Below are positions 12,131-23,885 of a stretch of DNA of 64,000 bases, one piece after another. Numbering within the stretch: position 1 is the stretch's first letter; each line of letters opens with the position of its first letter. Both the position numbers and the translations under genes were made by a program. This DNA is from Buddleja alternifolia (taxonomy: Eukaryota > Streptophyta > Magnoliopsida > Lamiales > Scrophulariaceae). The notes below the pieces were generated by a model, which saw only the letters and a list, made by a program, of their open reading frames with translations, ran no database searches and had not been told where the DNA came from. The stretch spans positions 2,239,501 through 2,303,500 of the forward strand of contig CM033395.1 in the NCBI GenBank assembly GCA_019426215.1, given 5' to 3'.

Positions 12131-12689
12131 ATTACACCTTTTCCTTCCCTCCGTACACAAATTTCCTGAATGGGCTTCGGTGGCCAGCCCTCACCGCAGG
12201 TATCCTTCTTTATTTCCCATATTTCTCCGTACTTTCCCTCCTTATTTCTTCTCCAACCTTATGGCTTTCCTTTTCTCCTTGTTGCTCCAAACCCCGGTCT
12301 GCCTAGGATAGGACCTGGAACCACCCCAAAGGCAATTCCTCACCCAGTCCTTCCTTATTTTCTCTTGGTATAGGGCCTTTGGGTCTGCCACTGATTTTAC
12401 GTCTGGCATCACGGACCCTGGCTACCTACCCAGGTGGTACATTCCTAGTCCTCCGACTACCTCCCTTCTACCAACTACCTTTACTTCACATTTCAATCAT
12501 CAATTTTTTTTTATATATATATACATATAAATCATACCAAATCTCTCAATAAAACAAATTCTCACTAGGTTTCCGAAGCTTTGCATCTGACCTTGCAAAG
12601 AAGGCATTACATTCTTAGGTATTACCTGAAAACATAATCATAACTTCAACTAAAAATATTAGTAGTTTCGTGCATCGATACATCAAAAT

Positions 12690-15600
12690 GTAAAATAAAT
12701 CACATTGCAAATAATCAAATGTAAAACTTTTTCAAATTTTGCATGTTCCATGGGCGAGGGGAGTAATCCCTGGCTATCCTCCGGCTCGTATGCTCCTCCT
12801 GCTAACACCTTGATTACTTTGTAGGGACCCTCCCAGTTAGGGTCCAACTTCTTCACTGTGTGTACTGCATCTACTCTCTTGAGTACCAGATCGCCCACCT
12901 GTAGAGATCTGGCCTTCACCTTTGCTGCCTGGTCTAGCATGATCCTCTGTTAGTACTACTCTATCCTTAGGTATGACTTATCTCTGCTTTCCTCGATTAG
13001 GTCCAGCTCTTCCCTGAGTCGTTCCTCGTTCTGCTCCGGTTCGAAATATCTGATCTAGTGGGTTTGCACCCTGACCTCTGCAGGTATGACCGATTCTATT
13101 CCATACACCAGGTGAAAAGGACTCTCTCCTGTAGTAGATTTTGGGGTGGTCCGATATGACCATAACACTAATTGTAATTCCTCCACCCAATTCCCACCTG
13201 CTCTCTCTAATCTATACAACCGAGGTTTGAGTGTTTTCCACGAGCATATTAGTGATGTATTGTTTATGAAATTGAACAAGCTAATATAAGAGACATGTAA
13301 TCGAAAAGAAAGGGTGTAGACATACCTGGTCTTTAGACCTTGTAAAATTATTCTATTGGTAACCTCTACCTGACCATTGGTTTGAGGATGGGCCACCTCG
13401 CTGAAGCGTTGCTGGATCCCTAGCTCTTCGCATCACCTCCTTAGCTTGACTCCGCTGAATTGCGTTTCGTTGTCAGCTACGATCTCTCTAGGTATACCAA
13501 ATCCGCAAACGATGTTCTTCCAAATGAACTTGATGACTTCTACTTCCGTGATCCTAGCTAGGGCTTCGGCCTCCACCCACTTACTGAAGTAGTCCACTAA
13601 CACCAATAGAATTTGTTTTTTAGCCTTTGCTATGGGAAAATGTCCCACAATGTCCGTACCCCACCTGGTGAAGGGCCATGGGACACTCATGGAATGTATC
13701 GCCTCTGTAGGTTGATGGATAAGGCTGGCGTGTAACTGACATTGCTCGTACTTCTTTACCAGGTTAGCCGCATCCTCCTTAAGGGATGGCCAGAAGTATT
13801 GGCCCTCAAAGTCTTTCCAGCTAAGGCTGATCCTCTTATGTGGCTGCCGCAGTCTCCTTCATGAATTTCTCTTAGCATGTAGTCTCCCTCTTCCGATGAT
13901 GCACATCTCAGGTGTGGTTGTACAAATGATTTTTTGTACAACACACCATCGATCATGACGAATCTATTAGTTCTGGTTTGTAGACGCGCCGAGCATTCCT
14001 TTCTTCTAGGAGTACACCCTGAGTGAGATATCGAATGATCTCAGTCCTCCAGTCCTTGTTTTCGTCTATCGGAACACTTCTTGCTTCGTACCTGATCTAG
14101 GTACAGACTGGATGATGATGTGCCTCATTTTGCAATCGATGACTGAGCTGCTCAGCTTTGACAGATAGTTAGCTTTGGCATTTTCCATTCGCGGTATTTG
14201 ATGTACCTCTAGCTTTTGAAAGCTCTTTCGTAATGTTTCTATGGTTTCTAGCTATTTCACCATCCTTTCCTCTTTGGCTTCGTAGGTTCCTTCGATTTGT
14301 TTTGTCACGAGCTGCAAATCTGAATAGGCTATCAGATTCCTAGCTCCTCCTTTGAGTGCCATTTTGAGTCATATGATGAACTCTTCGTATTCGGCCTCGT
14401 TGTTGCTTGCCTTGAATCTGAACTTGATTGAATACTCCAGCTGAAGTTGTCTGTTTTCCGTAATATTTTGAAAAATGGTAAGCTTCTTTTCGCCGATTTG
14501 GAGATGAATTGTCTTAGGGCCGTGATCCTTCCATTTAGTCATTGAACTTCATTCACATCTCTAGGTGGTTGCATATCTTGGATGGCTTTGATCTTCTCGG
14601 GATTATCCCCTATGCCTTTCTCCGTGACCATGTAGCCTAGGAACTTTCCTCCTTTGATCCCAAATGCGCACTTAGCTAGGTTCAGCTTCATTTTGTACTT
14701 TCGAAGGGTTTCAAAAGTTTACTGCAGGTCTTGCACATGCGTACTGGAGGTGCAACTATTGACTACCATGTCATCCACATACACTTCAATGTTCATCCCG
14801 ATCTGATCGTGAAACATCATGTTGGCCAGTCTTTGGTATGTAGCTCCGGCATTTTTAAGGCCAAAAGGCATCACTATGTAGCAGTATGTACCAAAGGAGA
14901 CTAATTTTCCTCTAGTCTTCCACATCTAGAGGTATCTGATGATACCCGCTCTGTGCATCCATGGTGCTCAACAATTCTAATCTAGCTGTGGCATCTTCTA
15001 GTTGATCGATTCTAGGTAGAGGGTAGTGATCTTTAGGGCAGGCGTTGTTTAGATCACGAAAGTCGATATACATTCTCCACTTTGTCCCTCCTTTTGGTAC
15101 TAGAACTACGTTAGACACCCATTCTGGGAATTGAATTTATGCTATATGCTTTGCTCTGAGTATTTTGTCAATTTTCGCCTTAATTATGGTGTCCTTCTCC
15201 GGGCTGAAGTGTCTCTTCTTTTGGATGGCTGGCTTCGTGTCAGGAAATATGTTAAGGTGATGTTGTATAACTGTTGGGTCAATACCTACAAGGTCATTGG
15301 CTGACCACGAGAACACATTTGCATGCTCCCTTAGCATGGCTATTAATTCTTCCTTCAGGTCGGGGTTCAAGTGAGAACCAACCCTGACAGTCTTCTCCTT
15401 GTCTCCAGGTATGAGCTCTCCTACAGGTTCAACGTGCGATGAAACTGGCTTCTTAGCCACTTCACTTCCTTCCAATGCCGTTGATTCAGGCTATCATTTT
15501 TTATCTTCAGTTAGCATTTCTCTTTGCTTCAGTGAGACTAAGTAACATTTCTTGGATTGATATTGATCTCTAGATACTTCCCCTACTCCGTCGGATGTTG

Positions 15601-16120
15601 GAAATTTAATCTTCATGTGTGGTGTTGATACCATTGCTCCGAACCAGACCAGTGCAGGTCGGCCGAGTATTATGTTGTAGACTGAAGGGGTATCCACAAC
15701 TAAGAATCTAGTCAACTTTGTTATTTTGTTGAATCCTCCTCCAAGGGAGAAAAGTAATACTACCTGTCCCACAGGCTCTGTCGCCTCACCTGCGAAATCA
15801 AATAGAGAAGTTTTCACTAGCTCCAGCCTAGCATCCCCCAGGTTCATCTGTTGATACGCTTGGTAGAATAATATATCTATCGAGCTACCGTTGTCGATAA
15901 ATATCCTTTGAACTTCATAGTTTGCAATCACTGCTATGATAACCAATGAGCCACTGTGAGTTGTCAACACAGTCCACGCATCTTCAGGTCCGAATCGTAT
16001 TTCTTGCCTAGGTCGGGTTTGACTGACATTCGTGAAGAATGTAGGTGCGATCTCTATAAACCTTACTTGCTTCTTAAGTTGCCTCTTAGATTCCTCTTCA
16101 GCTAATCCTCCTGAGATCAT
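12690..16120 (-). pseudogene. Tat pol: protease, RT, partial RNase H, integrase
   Basis: Read right to left. Protease 16120-15494 has the active-site FIDNGSS and later NIILGRPAL. RT spans 15475-14719 with IDFRDLNNACPKD, MPFGLKNAGATYQR and the catalytic EVYVDDMV. The RT connection ends near 14450 and jumps straight to KFRFKASNNEAEYE of the archaeal-type RNase H, so the usual first RNase H is missing. Integrase has a decayed HHCC (13956-13756), then WGTDIVG, VADNETQF and NGQVEVTNR (13690-13330), a 114-bp interruption, and LERAGGNWVEELQLV with SYRTTPKST. A C-terminal part with KLDPNWEGPY ends near 12700. Several stops and frame changes are present. Confidence 0.82.
13212..13325 (-). other. 114-bp intron-like insertion in the Tat integrase
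   Basis: On the - strand the integrase reads ILQGLKTR, then 38 unrelated codons, then LERAGGNW, which would be continuous in other Tat elements. The inserted piece starts GTATGT directly after CAG and ends TTGTATAG: good splice borders. Its length is a multiple of three and it has no stop, so the frame stays open either way. I see no inverted ends or target duplication. Confidence 0.55.
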
Positions 16121-16362
16121 GTAAATGATCTCATGATCGATGCTATTGACCTCCTTAGGTGCTGCCTCAGGGCAAGATGTTTGTTAATCGGTTGAGGAAA
16201 GTTTTCTCTTCCTATAGGTCCGATTCTACCACCTCCATGGCCCTGCCATCTTCCTCCTCGACCTCTCCAGCTACCACCCCCGCGAAATGGGGTAGAATTG
16301 TTCCCCTTATTGGTTTGTATCATGAATTCCTTCAAGTAGCCCATCCTAGCTAGACATTGGAT

Positions 16363-18035
16363 TTATTCAACGAGCTCCAGGCAATCATCGTTGTGATGCC
16401 CAAATTCTCTATGGTACCTGCAATAGACGTTACTAGGCGGGTTCTTAGGTTCTTGGTTTGCTCCCTCTGGCCATTGTACCACATTCTTTTCTTCCACCGC
16501 CATTAGATGCTCACTCCAGTTACCTATTAAAGGTATACACCTCCATCGAGCATGCATACCTGGACCAGGTAAGGCCATCGAGGTTGGACTAAATGTCCAA
16601 CCACTCCTGCGAGTCTTATTGTGATTGTCCTCCTCAGGCTTGTCCTTCTTTGGGATCGCCTCATGATTTGCGCGTCTTCCATGTTGATGTATTTCTTAGC
16701 CCGGCCATGTAATTCGTTGAAGACCAAGGGTGGTCTCTTGGTGAGTGATTTGATGAGATCTCCTTCCCTCAAGCTTTGCGTAAATGCACTGACTTTCAGG
16801 TCGGACGTTGCAGATAGTACTTCCAATGTAGCCGCATTGAAATGCCTAACGTATGCCCGTAGGATCTCTTCTCCTCTTTGCTTTATGTTGAACAAACTCA
16901 AAGGAGTTTTCTCATGACGCTTGCTACTAGCAAATTGGTGCAAGAACTTCGAGCTAAACTCCGAGAAGGATCCAATGGATCTATCAGGAAGTTGGTTGAA
17001 CCATTGCTGTGCAGATTTGGCCAAAATGGTCAAGAAGACCCTGAATTTGATAGCATCAGAATACCTGTGCAGCAGAGCATAATTTCAAAAAGTATATAAA
17101 TGATCTTTTGGATCTGTCATTCCTTTATAGGGTACGATGGAAAAAACCCTGAAGTCTCTTGGCAATTTCTCCCTCATGATGGGTTCCGTTAATGGAATCC
17201 CCCGATCCATTTGGATCTTGCCTCCCGTCATTTTGCGTTCTATTTCTTCCATTTGTTTTGCCATGAGCTCCATCTGCTCCAACTTTTCCTTTGCTTTAGC
17301 CATCTCGTTGAGGTCAGCCCATCCGGATCTGGCAGACACAAAGTTGCTAGCATCATCCTCTAGATCTTTGTCATGCCTATCGGGAGCCCGATATTGAAGT
17401 TTCTGCAGGTCGTCTTTCCCAGGTATGTCGTGGTGCGAGTGCTGCATAGGCTGATGCAGTTCCTCATCATGCTTTTGCTCTCTTTGTAGTCCAGGTCAGG
17501 GTGCCCAACCTGCCACATCATCCTTATCCTCCTGGTCTAGATGACGAATGTGACGCTCCTCTGGAGCCAAGGAATTTTTTCGAGGTGCGGTGCCTCCTTT
17601 CTCTCCTTCCTCTTCAGGACATTCCTGCCTTTTAGCACGTTTGCATGAGTTTCCATCAGGGGTGACGTCGTTAATACCCCCAACCTCCAGGTTTTCAGCT
17701 TTGGACGCTCTTTTTTCAGGAGGGGAGTGAAATCGTCCCCACGTGCACAATCTGCCACACCTGCAAGTTTAGAGTCTACTACCTCGGTGACAATCTTGTC
17801 GATGACTCCTTCTAGCCTTTGGACGATAAGATCCATGCTCAATACACTTTGAGGGGAGACGTAATGTCCCACCACCAGGCCTTCCGGCGAGTTGTCTATC
17901 ATCGGATCTTGCAAGTCCTTTCCCCAGCACCTCACCAGGTGTGTCGGCGTCTCAGGTGTGGAATTCTTCTCCAGGAGGGGATATCATCGCCTTCTTCCCT
18001 CTCTCGACATTTTCGTCTCCATTTCCCATTTCCAT
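16363..18035 (-). pseudogene. Tat gag
   Basis: An ATG at 18035 lies about 110 bp inside the 5' LTR and starts a frame that breaks within about 30 codons. The main retrotransposon gag domain is at 17033-16527 and contains AQQWFNQLPDRSIGSF and FNIKQRGEEILRAYVRHF. It is followed by a knuckle of the Tat type, CRYHREFGHHNDDC (about 16430-16380). The piece at 17447-17085 resembles the N-terminal half (PLPRDFRVFS-type). Stops and frame changes separate the parts. Confidence 0.75.
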
Positions 18036-18125
18036 GATGTTCCCTTCTCCCATTAAAAATTGTTATAGTAAAAGAAAACATTTTTACGAAAAAATAAGAT
18101 TATCTCATGCCTTTTTTGCTCAGAG

Positions 18126-18142
18126 TTTCCCAGACGGCGCCA
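18126..18142 (-). other. Primer-binding site of the Tat element
   Basis: On the - strand, next to the 5' LTR, the sequence reads TGGCGCCGTCTGGGAAA. This fits a plant Gypsy primer-binding site, probably for tRNA-Arg; the tRNA assignment is tentative. Confidence 0.7.
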
Positions 18143-18144
18143 GT

Positions 18145-18699
18145 TGATGTGTGTGGGTTTCACATCAATAAGAATATGCGATATAGTATATAAAGATATA
18201 ATATAAAGCACGCATATAAGGTAAAATGGACACAAGATATACGTGGTTCGGTCCAAAATCAGACCTACGTCCACGGGGGCAAAGAGTTCATCCTTTTATT
18301 GATGTAGGAGTTGATATTTATACAAGAATTTAATGGGGGTTGAAAGGGGTAAGTCAACTATGTTAAATATACATTTGGTAGTAAGAATAAATCATAATCT
18401 ATCTATATTGAGCTATAATCAATCGGGTATAAATGGTAAAGCTAACAAATTGCAGGCTTGATCTCCGCATGTTTATATATGGCAAGATTGGTGATTGATT
18501 AGATCTTGTCTCCCAGCTGTCCATAATCAGCGCTGCCCTACATGTGCAGGTCGGGTAATCGAGGCCTCCAGCTAAGCCTGTCCTAGTGTTTGAATATGAT
18601 GTATTCTAGAAGGATCCAAGTCTATAAAACCATTGGGTTTGGGCCCACAAGGTATTGGACTACCCAACTTAGCCCAAAAACGGATTTCTCCCCACATCA
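18145..18699 (-). repeat. 5' LTR of the Tat element
   Basis: 555-bp LTR, TGATGTG to CACATCA, partner of 6334-6879. Confidence 0.88.
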
Positions 18700-19140
18700 C
18701 CGTATTTTTCATTTTATCAATTTGAAATTTTTAAATCAATTGATCAATTTTTAACTTAATCAATGAAGGGTAATTTAATCCTAAAAATTGTTAATTTTAA
18801 TATTTGGGGTTTTAAAATAAAAAGTTTGTAGAATGAGTTTGAGAGCGAAAAATATTTTTATGAGTTTTTTAGATAAAAAATTATTTTAGAGAGGTTTAGT
18901 TATTTTCTCTATTTTCAAAACATAGATGGAATGATTATTTAGTCAGACTCTAAGAATGCTGCTCGTTATTTTGTTCACCAAATTGTAACTATACAGTCAA
19001 CAAATGAAGAAAGGCAGAGATAGGTAAGCTGGAGACATTAATTTCAGGGATAATGCAATTGCCCCATGTGTAAAAGGTAAACTACAAAAAAATTAATAAT
19101 CCAATAGTGACGTTTTTACCAACTCCGTTAACGTTTAAAG
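18700..19140. other. Intergenic AT-rich DNA
   Basis: No gene seen. It continues the AT-rich sequence that lies left of the Tat element at about 6000-6330. Confidence 0.4.
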
Positions 19141-20427
19141 TTTTTCGACTTATCTGACAGTTTGTCCACAGAGTTTTTTCAGGTTATTTGCATCAATCTC
19201 CCTAAAGTATTGTGTTTTGGCCATGACATCCCCTCATGTATTAAAATTTGACATTCATCACCCTTATGTGTGAAAAAATATATAAACTACTTTTATTACC
19301 GTTGACTATGTTTTTCTTTTTCTTCCTATTTTTATTTTTCATGTCATTTCTTTCTTTTTCTTATTAAATAGAAAAGAGAAAGAAATAAAAATTACCTTAT
19401 GAAAGTTTTCCACTTAAAATAATTTTTATGAATAGTTACTTTTATTTAAAAATAGCTATAACAAATATATATTAAACTTATTTTAAATAAACTTAAATAT
19501 GTAATTTTTTGAATTCTTTTTTGTATTGTTTTTGAAATACATTTTTAATGTTTCAGACAACTTTTTAATAAAAAAATAAATAGGGCTTTTTCTTTTTATA
19601 AACAAAAAAAAGTTTATATTTTTATATATTTACATTATTGCCTGTTGCAATAGACAAGAATTTGAAAACTGATAAAGTTATTTCTAACTTCAAACTCTCA
19701 TTCTGCATTCTCATTTTCTGCCTTTCTAATTCGTTTTAATCTTCTTTTTTGTTCTAAGTAGAGAGAAGACAAATAAGAAAAAAAAATATAAAGAAAATTT
19801 AAACATTCACATAGATAAAAAATTATGATATGATATATCTAATATGATATTGAAAATGAACAATGAGATGCCTAAATTAGCAAATAATGTATATGTAGCA
19901 CCTCTTCATTTTATAATCTAAAGTCAATGATGGGTCCTTAAGCAAGGAGATTGATACGAAATTGCTCTTTCAGTTTTTAGATTTTTTTTATTTAGTTTTT
20001 TCGAATGAAAAGATTGCAAAATAGGTATTTGAAATGAGAGAAATATACTGTTATGGATTTTTTCGATATAAAAATCTATTGAGTTAGTAATTGTTCTTTT
20101 AATATATTATTTGTTATAACTATTTTTAATTAAAAATAATTATTTATTAGAATTATTTTAATTGAGAATTTTTATGAGCTTAACTTATATTCCTTTCTTT
20201 TTTCTATCTAAAGAAAAAGAAAAGAATGAAATGAAAAACAAAAAATAATGAAAAAAATATAAACTAAGAGTACAAAATGTAATTTTTATATTTTTTTTGC
20301 ACATAGGGGTGATAGGTGCCAAATTTAATACTTAAGGGGAGGTCCTAGCCAAAGCGCAATATTTTAAGGGAGGTGGATGCAAATAACCCGAGGTTTTTCC
20401 TTTGTGTCCTTCATCAAATCGAAAAAT
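19141..20427. repeat. Long imperfect inverted repeat (possible MULE or foldback element)
   Basis: The arm at about 19141-19476 is the imperfect reverse complement of about 20094-20427. Shared blocks include GGTTATTTGCATC, CTCCC, GTATTAAA, ATAGAAA and AATAGYTATAACAAAT, in the same order. The spacer is about 617 bp and carries no ORF. Such long arms are seen in Mutator-like and foldback elements. I could not find a convincing target duplication, so the class is open. Confidence 0.65.
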
Positions 20428-20578
20428 TATATCAAGTAGAATTATATCTTCATAAAAATAAGAATCATATTGTTTTGATTTAAATTGACTTGTTATATTA
20501 GAGTCATAAAATTTCTTTTTTTTTTGGAACATGTAAGCGTATTTCATTAACTTCAAAACAATTACATACCTATCTCAT

Positions 20579-23500
20579 CTAAAATTTACAAATTACAGAA
20601 TTCCATATCTTTTCTACTATTCTATTCACAGAACTTCTTTCTCCCAAAAAACATCTCCTATTTCTTTCATTCCACATAAAATAAACCAAGGTTGCAAAAA
20701 CAGCACACCTTTTACAACTCATTATGGATCTACCCTTGCTGATTTTTAATCCCCATTCCACAACATCTCCCCAACCTTCCTGCTTACATCTCAGGTTCAC
20801 TTTACTCCATACCTGGTTTAATACTGCCTTTGTAAACTCACATTTAAAAAAAATATGATCTCGAGATTCCTCTTCTCTCAAACAAAGCTCACAATTCAGA
20901 TTATCAATCGCCATCCATGCACTGAGTCTGTCTTTAGTCTTTAGTCGATTTAGCATACTCATCCACAAGATTACTCTATGACGAGCCACTGGGCCTTTAC
21001 CCCATACTAACTGACACCAATCCACCGCATCAAAGTGTTCCATTGTGTCTTCATAGGCACTCTTGATACTGAATCTGCCATGTTTCCACCGATTCTGGGC
21101 TACATCAACTGCATCTAAAAAGTGAGATCTAATGGCCAATAACCTTTTCCATAACCAAGAATCCGACCCTTTGCTCTCCACTGTCCAGATACTACCAGTT
21201 TTCAAGTAATATGCATGCACCCACCTAATCCAAAGGGAGTCTGACTTGGTAGCTATATTCCAAATATGCTTAAATATAGCTGCCATATTCCATTGTGTAA
21301 GAGAAATAAGCCCCAATCCCCCTTCCTTTTTAGGTATACACAGGTTGTGCCACTTCACAGAAGCCTGACCCCTACCTAATGTTGTTCCTTTCCACAAATA
21401 CCTCCTACACAACCTTTCAATTTCATTCATCACTGTAATTGGCATTGGGAATATTTGACCCCAGTACATCTGAATGCCAAACAGTACTGCTCTGATCAAA
21501 AGAAACCTTCCTGCAAAAGAGAGATACTTTGCTGTCCAGGTGGTAATTTTATGCAAAATTTTATCAATCAAGATTTGACAATTGTTTACTGTCAATCTCG
21601 ATGAAATCAGGGGCACTCCTAGATATCTCATAGGCATTTGGCCCTCCACAAACCCTGTCTGCACTAACAGAAGCTTTTTAATCTCATCATCAACCCCTCC
21701 ACATATCAATTGACTCTTATCCAAGTTGGCCTTCAGTCTTGATATTTCAGAGAATCTGTCAAAACACTCTTTCACTTTCCCCACTGAATGCACTTCCCCT
21801 TTTCAGAACATCATTAGATCGTCTGCAAAACACAAGTTGATGATTCCTACTCTTTTGCATTTAGGGTGAAATCTGAAATCTGGCACCTTGTGTAACTGTC
21901 TAAAACTTCTGGAGAGATAATCCATCGCCAAAACAAACAGATATGGAGACATGGGGTCTCCCTGTCTCAGTCCTTTCCTCCCTTCAAAATTCCCAAAAAC
22001 ACACCCCTGTAACATGATAGAGTATCTCACACTAGTCACACACAACATTATTAATTCCACAAACTCTTCAGGCAGTCCATAAGCTATCAAAAGATTATTT
22101 AGAAAATCCCAACTCAGAGTATCATAAGCTTTCCTTATATCTACCTTCATGACAACTCTAGGGGACACCCCTCTCCTCTTATAACCTTTCACCAATTCAT
22201 GACATAGGACAACATTGTCCACAATAGTCCTGCCTTGTATAAATGCTCCCTATGCTTGGTCTACTAGGAGGGGTAGAACTTGTTTCAGTCTATTACATAT
22301 CAACTTCGACAGAATTTTATAGATAACTGTACAACAGGCAATGGGCCTATAATCACTAACATGCTTAGGCCCTGTAATTTTTGGTATCAAATGCAGTAAT
22401 GTGTGGTTTACCTCTTTCAACATTCTTCTTCTCTCATAGCAGTTCATAATTGCATTAGTCACCTCAGCCCCTACTATATCCCATGCTGTCTTATAGAAGC
22501 ATGATGTAAAGCCATCCAATCCCGGACTCTTCCCTTCTGGAATAGAAAATACTGCAGCTTTAACCTCTGCCCCAGTGACTGGCCTCATAAGTAGGTCCCT
22601 TTCTTCAGTATGCAAAATATACCCCTGTGCCACCACTGTTGGATCAATTTGTGCTTGGACAGGACTCTTTGTCCCCATAAGATTTTGATAGAATTGAAGG
22701 ATTTCATCCCTTATGTCCTCTAGATCTGTCAGAAGAGCCCCCCCACTGTTATGTAATCTCTGAATTCTGCCCTGGGCTCTATTTGCCTTAATTCTAGCAA
22801 AAAAATAGCTATTGCACTCATCCCCTTTCTGATAAAAGTTAGTTTTTGACCTTTGTCTTAGGAACTCCACTTCCATCTGCATTTGGATCCTTAACTGCCC
22901 ATATAAAGTTCTTTCTTGCTGGATAAGCTCTCCATCAAGTGGGTGAATACTCATGCTATTCCTCACTTCCATCAGCTGCTGACTCACTTGTTTTACTTTT
23001 TCAGTTATATTTGAATATAAACCCCTGTGCATGTGTTTCAACCTCTTTTTTACCAATTTGCTTTTCTGAATCAACCTGAACATAGGACTCCCTGTAACTG
23101 CCTTAGTCCATTCCTCCTTAACCATCTGCCTAAAGCCAGGATGTAATACCCATCCATTTAGGAATTTGAAAGGGGATACTCCTAATCTCATTTCTGTTGT
23201 CCTTAAAATCATTGGGCTGTGGTCTGATATTCCATTGTCCTGGAATTCAACTCCACTTTCTTCTATCTCCATAAACCATTCCCCATTGGCTAACACTCTA
23301 TCCAATTTGCAGTAAATTCTAGTCTCCCTGTCATGATTATTACACCAAGTATACATCCTCCCTATAGGGGATATCATCCAGCCCTAAGGGCTCCACACAC
23401 TCTTTCATGTCCCCATTTTCCCCATCAAAAGAGCCATCACTCAACAGTTTCTCATTGTATTTTAAGGTAGCATTCCAGTCCCCCATAAGTGCCCAGGGTT

Positions 23501-23885
23501 CTGTAAACTGCATCTCTTTCAGGTCCCTCCAAAGTGCTCGTCTACCCATCTCATCATTTAGTGCATATATTATAGTGAGTATAAAAGTATGATTATGTAT
23601 TTTCATTCTGCAAGTAATGTATTGTTCCTGTACACTCAACACTGTACAACTTACTGCATTAGTTTTCCAAGCCAGCCGAATTCTCCCATTTGCTGCTCTT
23701 GCATAGTTGTTCACCACAGTCCACTCTCCATCCAAAAATCTACTAACCCCTTTATACTTGTTAGCCTTTACTCTGGTTTCCAAAATAGCACACACTACAA
23801 GTTTATTGTCCTCCATTAACCTCTTCACAGCCAACTGCTTATCATCTGTGTTGAGGCCCCGGATATTCCATACTCCTATATTCAT
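20579..23885 (-). pseudogene. LINE ORF2: endonuclease, reverse transcriptase, zf-RVT
   Basis: The N-terminal AP-type endonuclease has WNIRGLN at its start, MGDWNATL, then DNGISDHSP after a frameshift near 23350. RT motifs follow: GKSPGLDGF, DYRPIACC, a TAG at 22250-22252, VMKVDIRKAYDTL, GLRQGDPMSPYLF and the catalytic FADD (about 21810-21830), then a second stop at 21803-21805. The C-terminal part has RYLGVPL and a zinc-binding zf-RVT region with C-E-L-C and HIFFKC. Without the frameshift and two stops it would be about 1,100 codons, normal for plant L1 ORF2. Confidence 0.88.

Larger units (their letters stand above)
6334..18699 (-). mobile_element. Tat-lineage Ty3/Gypsy retrotransposon, - strand
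   Basis: Paired LTRs (546 and 555 bp, TGATGTG to CACATCA) flank about 11.3 kb. Flanks CCGTG (6329-6333) and CCGTA (18700-18704) look like a target-site duplication with one changed base. On the - strand, in order: PBS-like site, gag, aspartic protease, RT, part of the archaeal-type RNase H, integrase. On the + strand between pol and the 3' LTR there is an antisense ORF, and next to it a tandem-repeat tract. This layout is known for the plant Tat lineage. A solo LTR of another family interrupts the antisense ORF at 9136-10626. Stops and frameshifts run through the coding part, so the copy is not autonomous. Confidence 0.88.
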
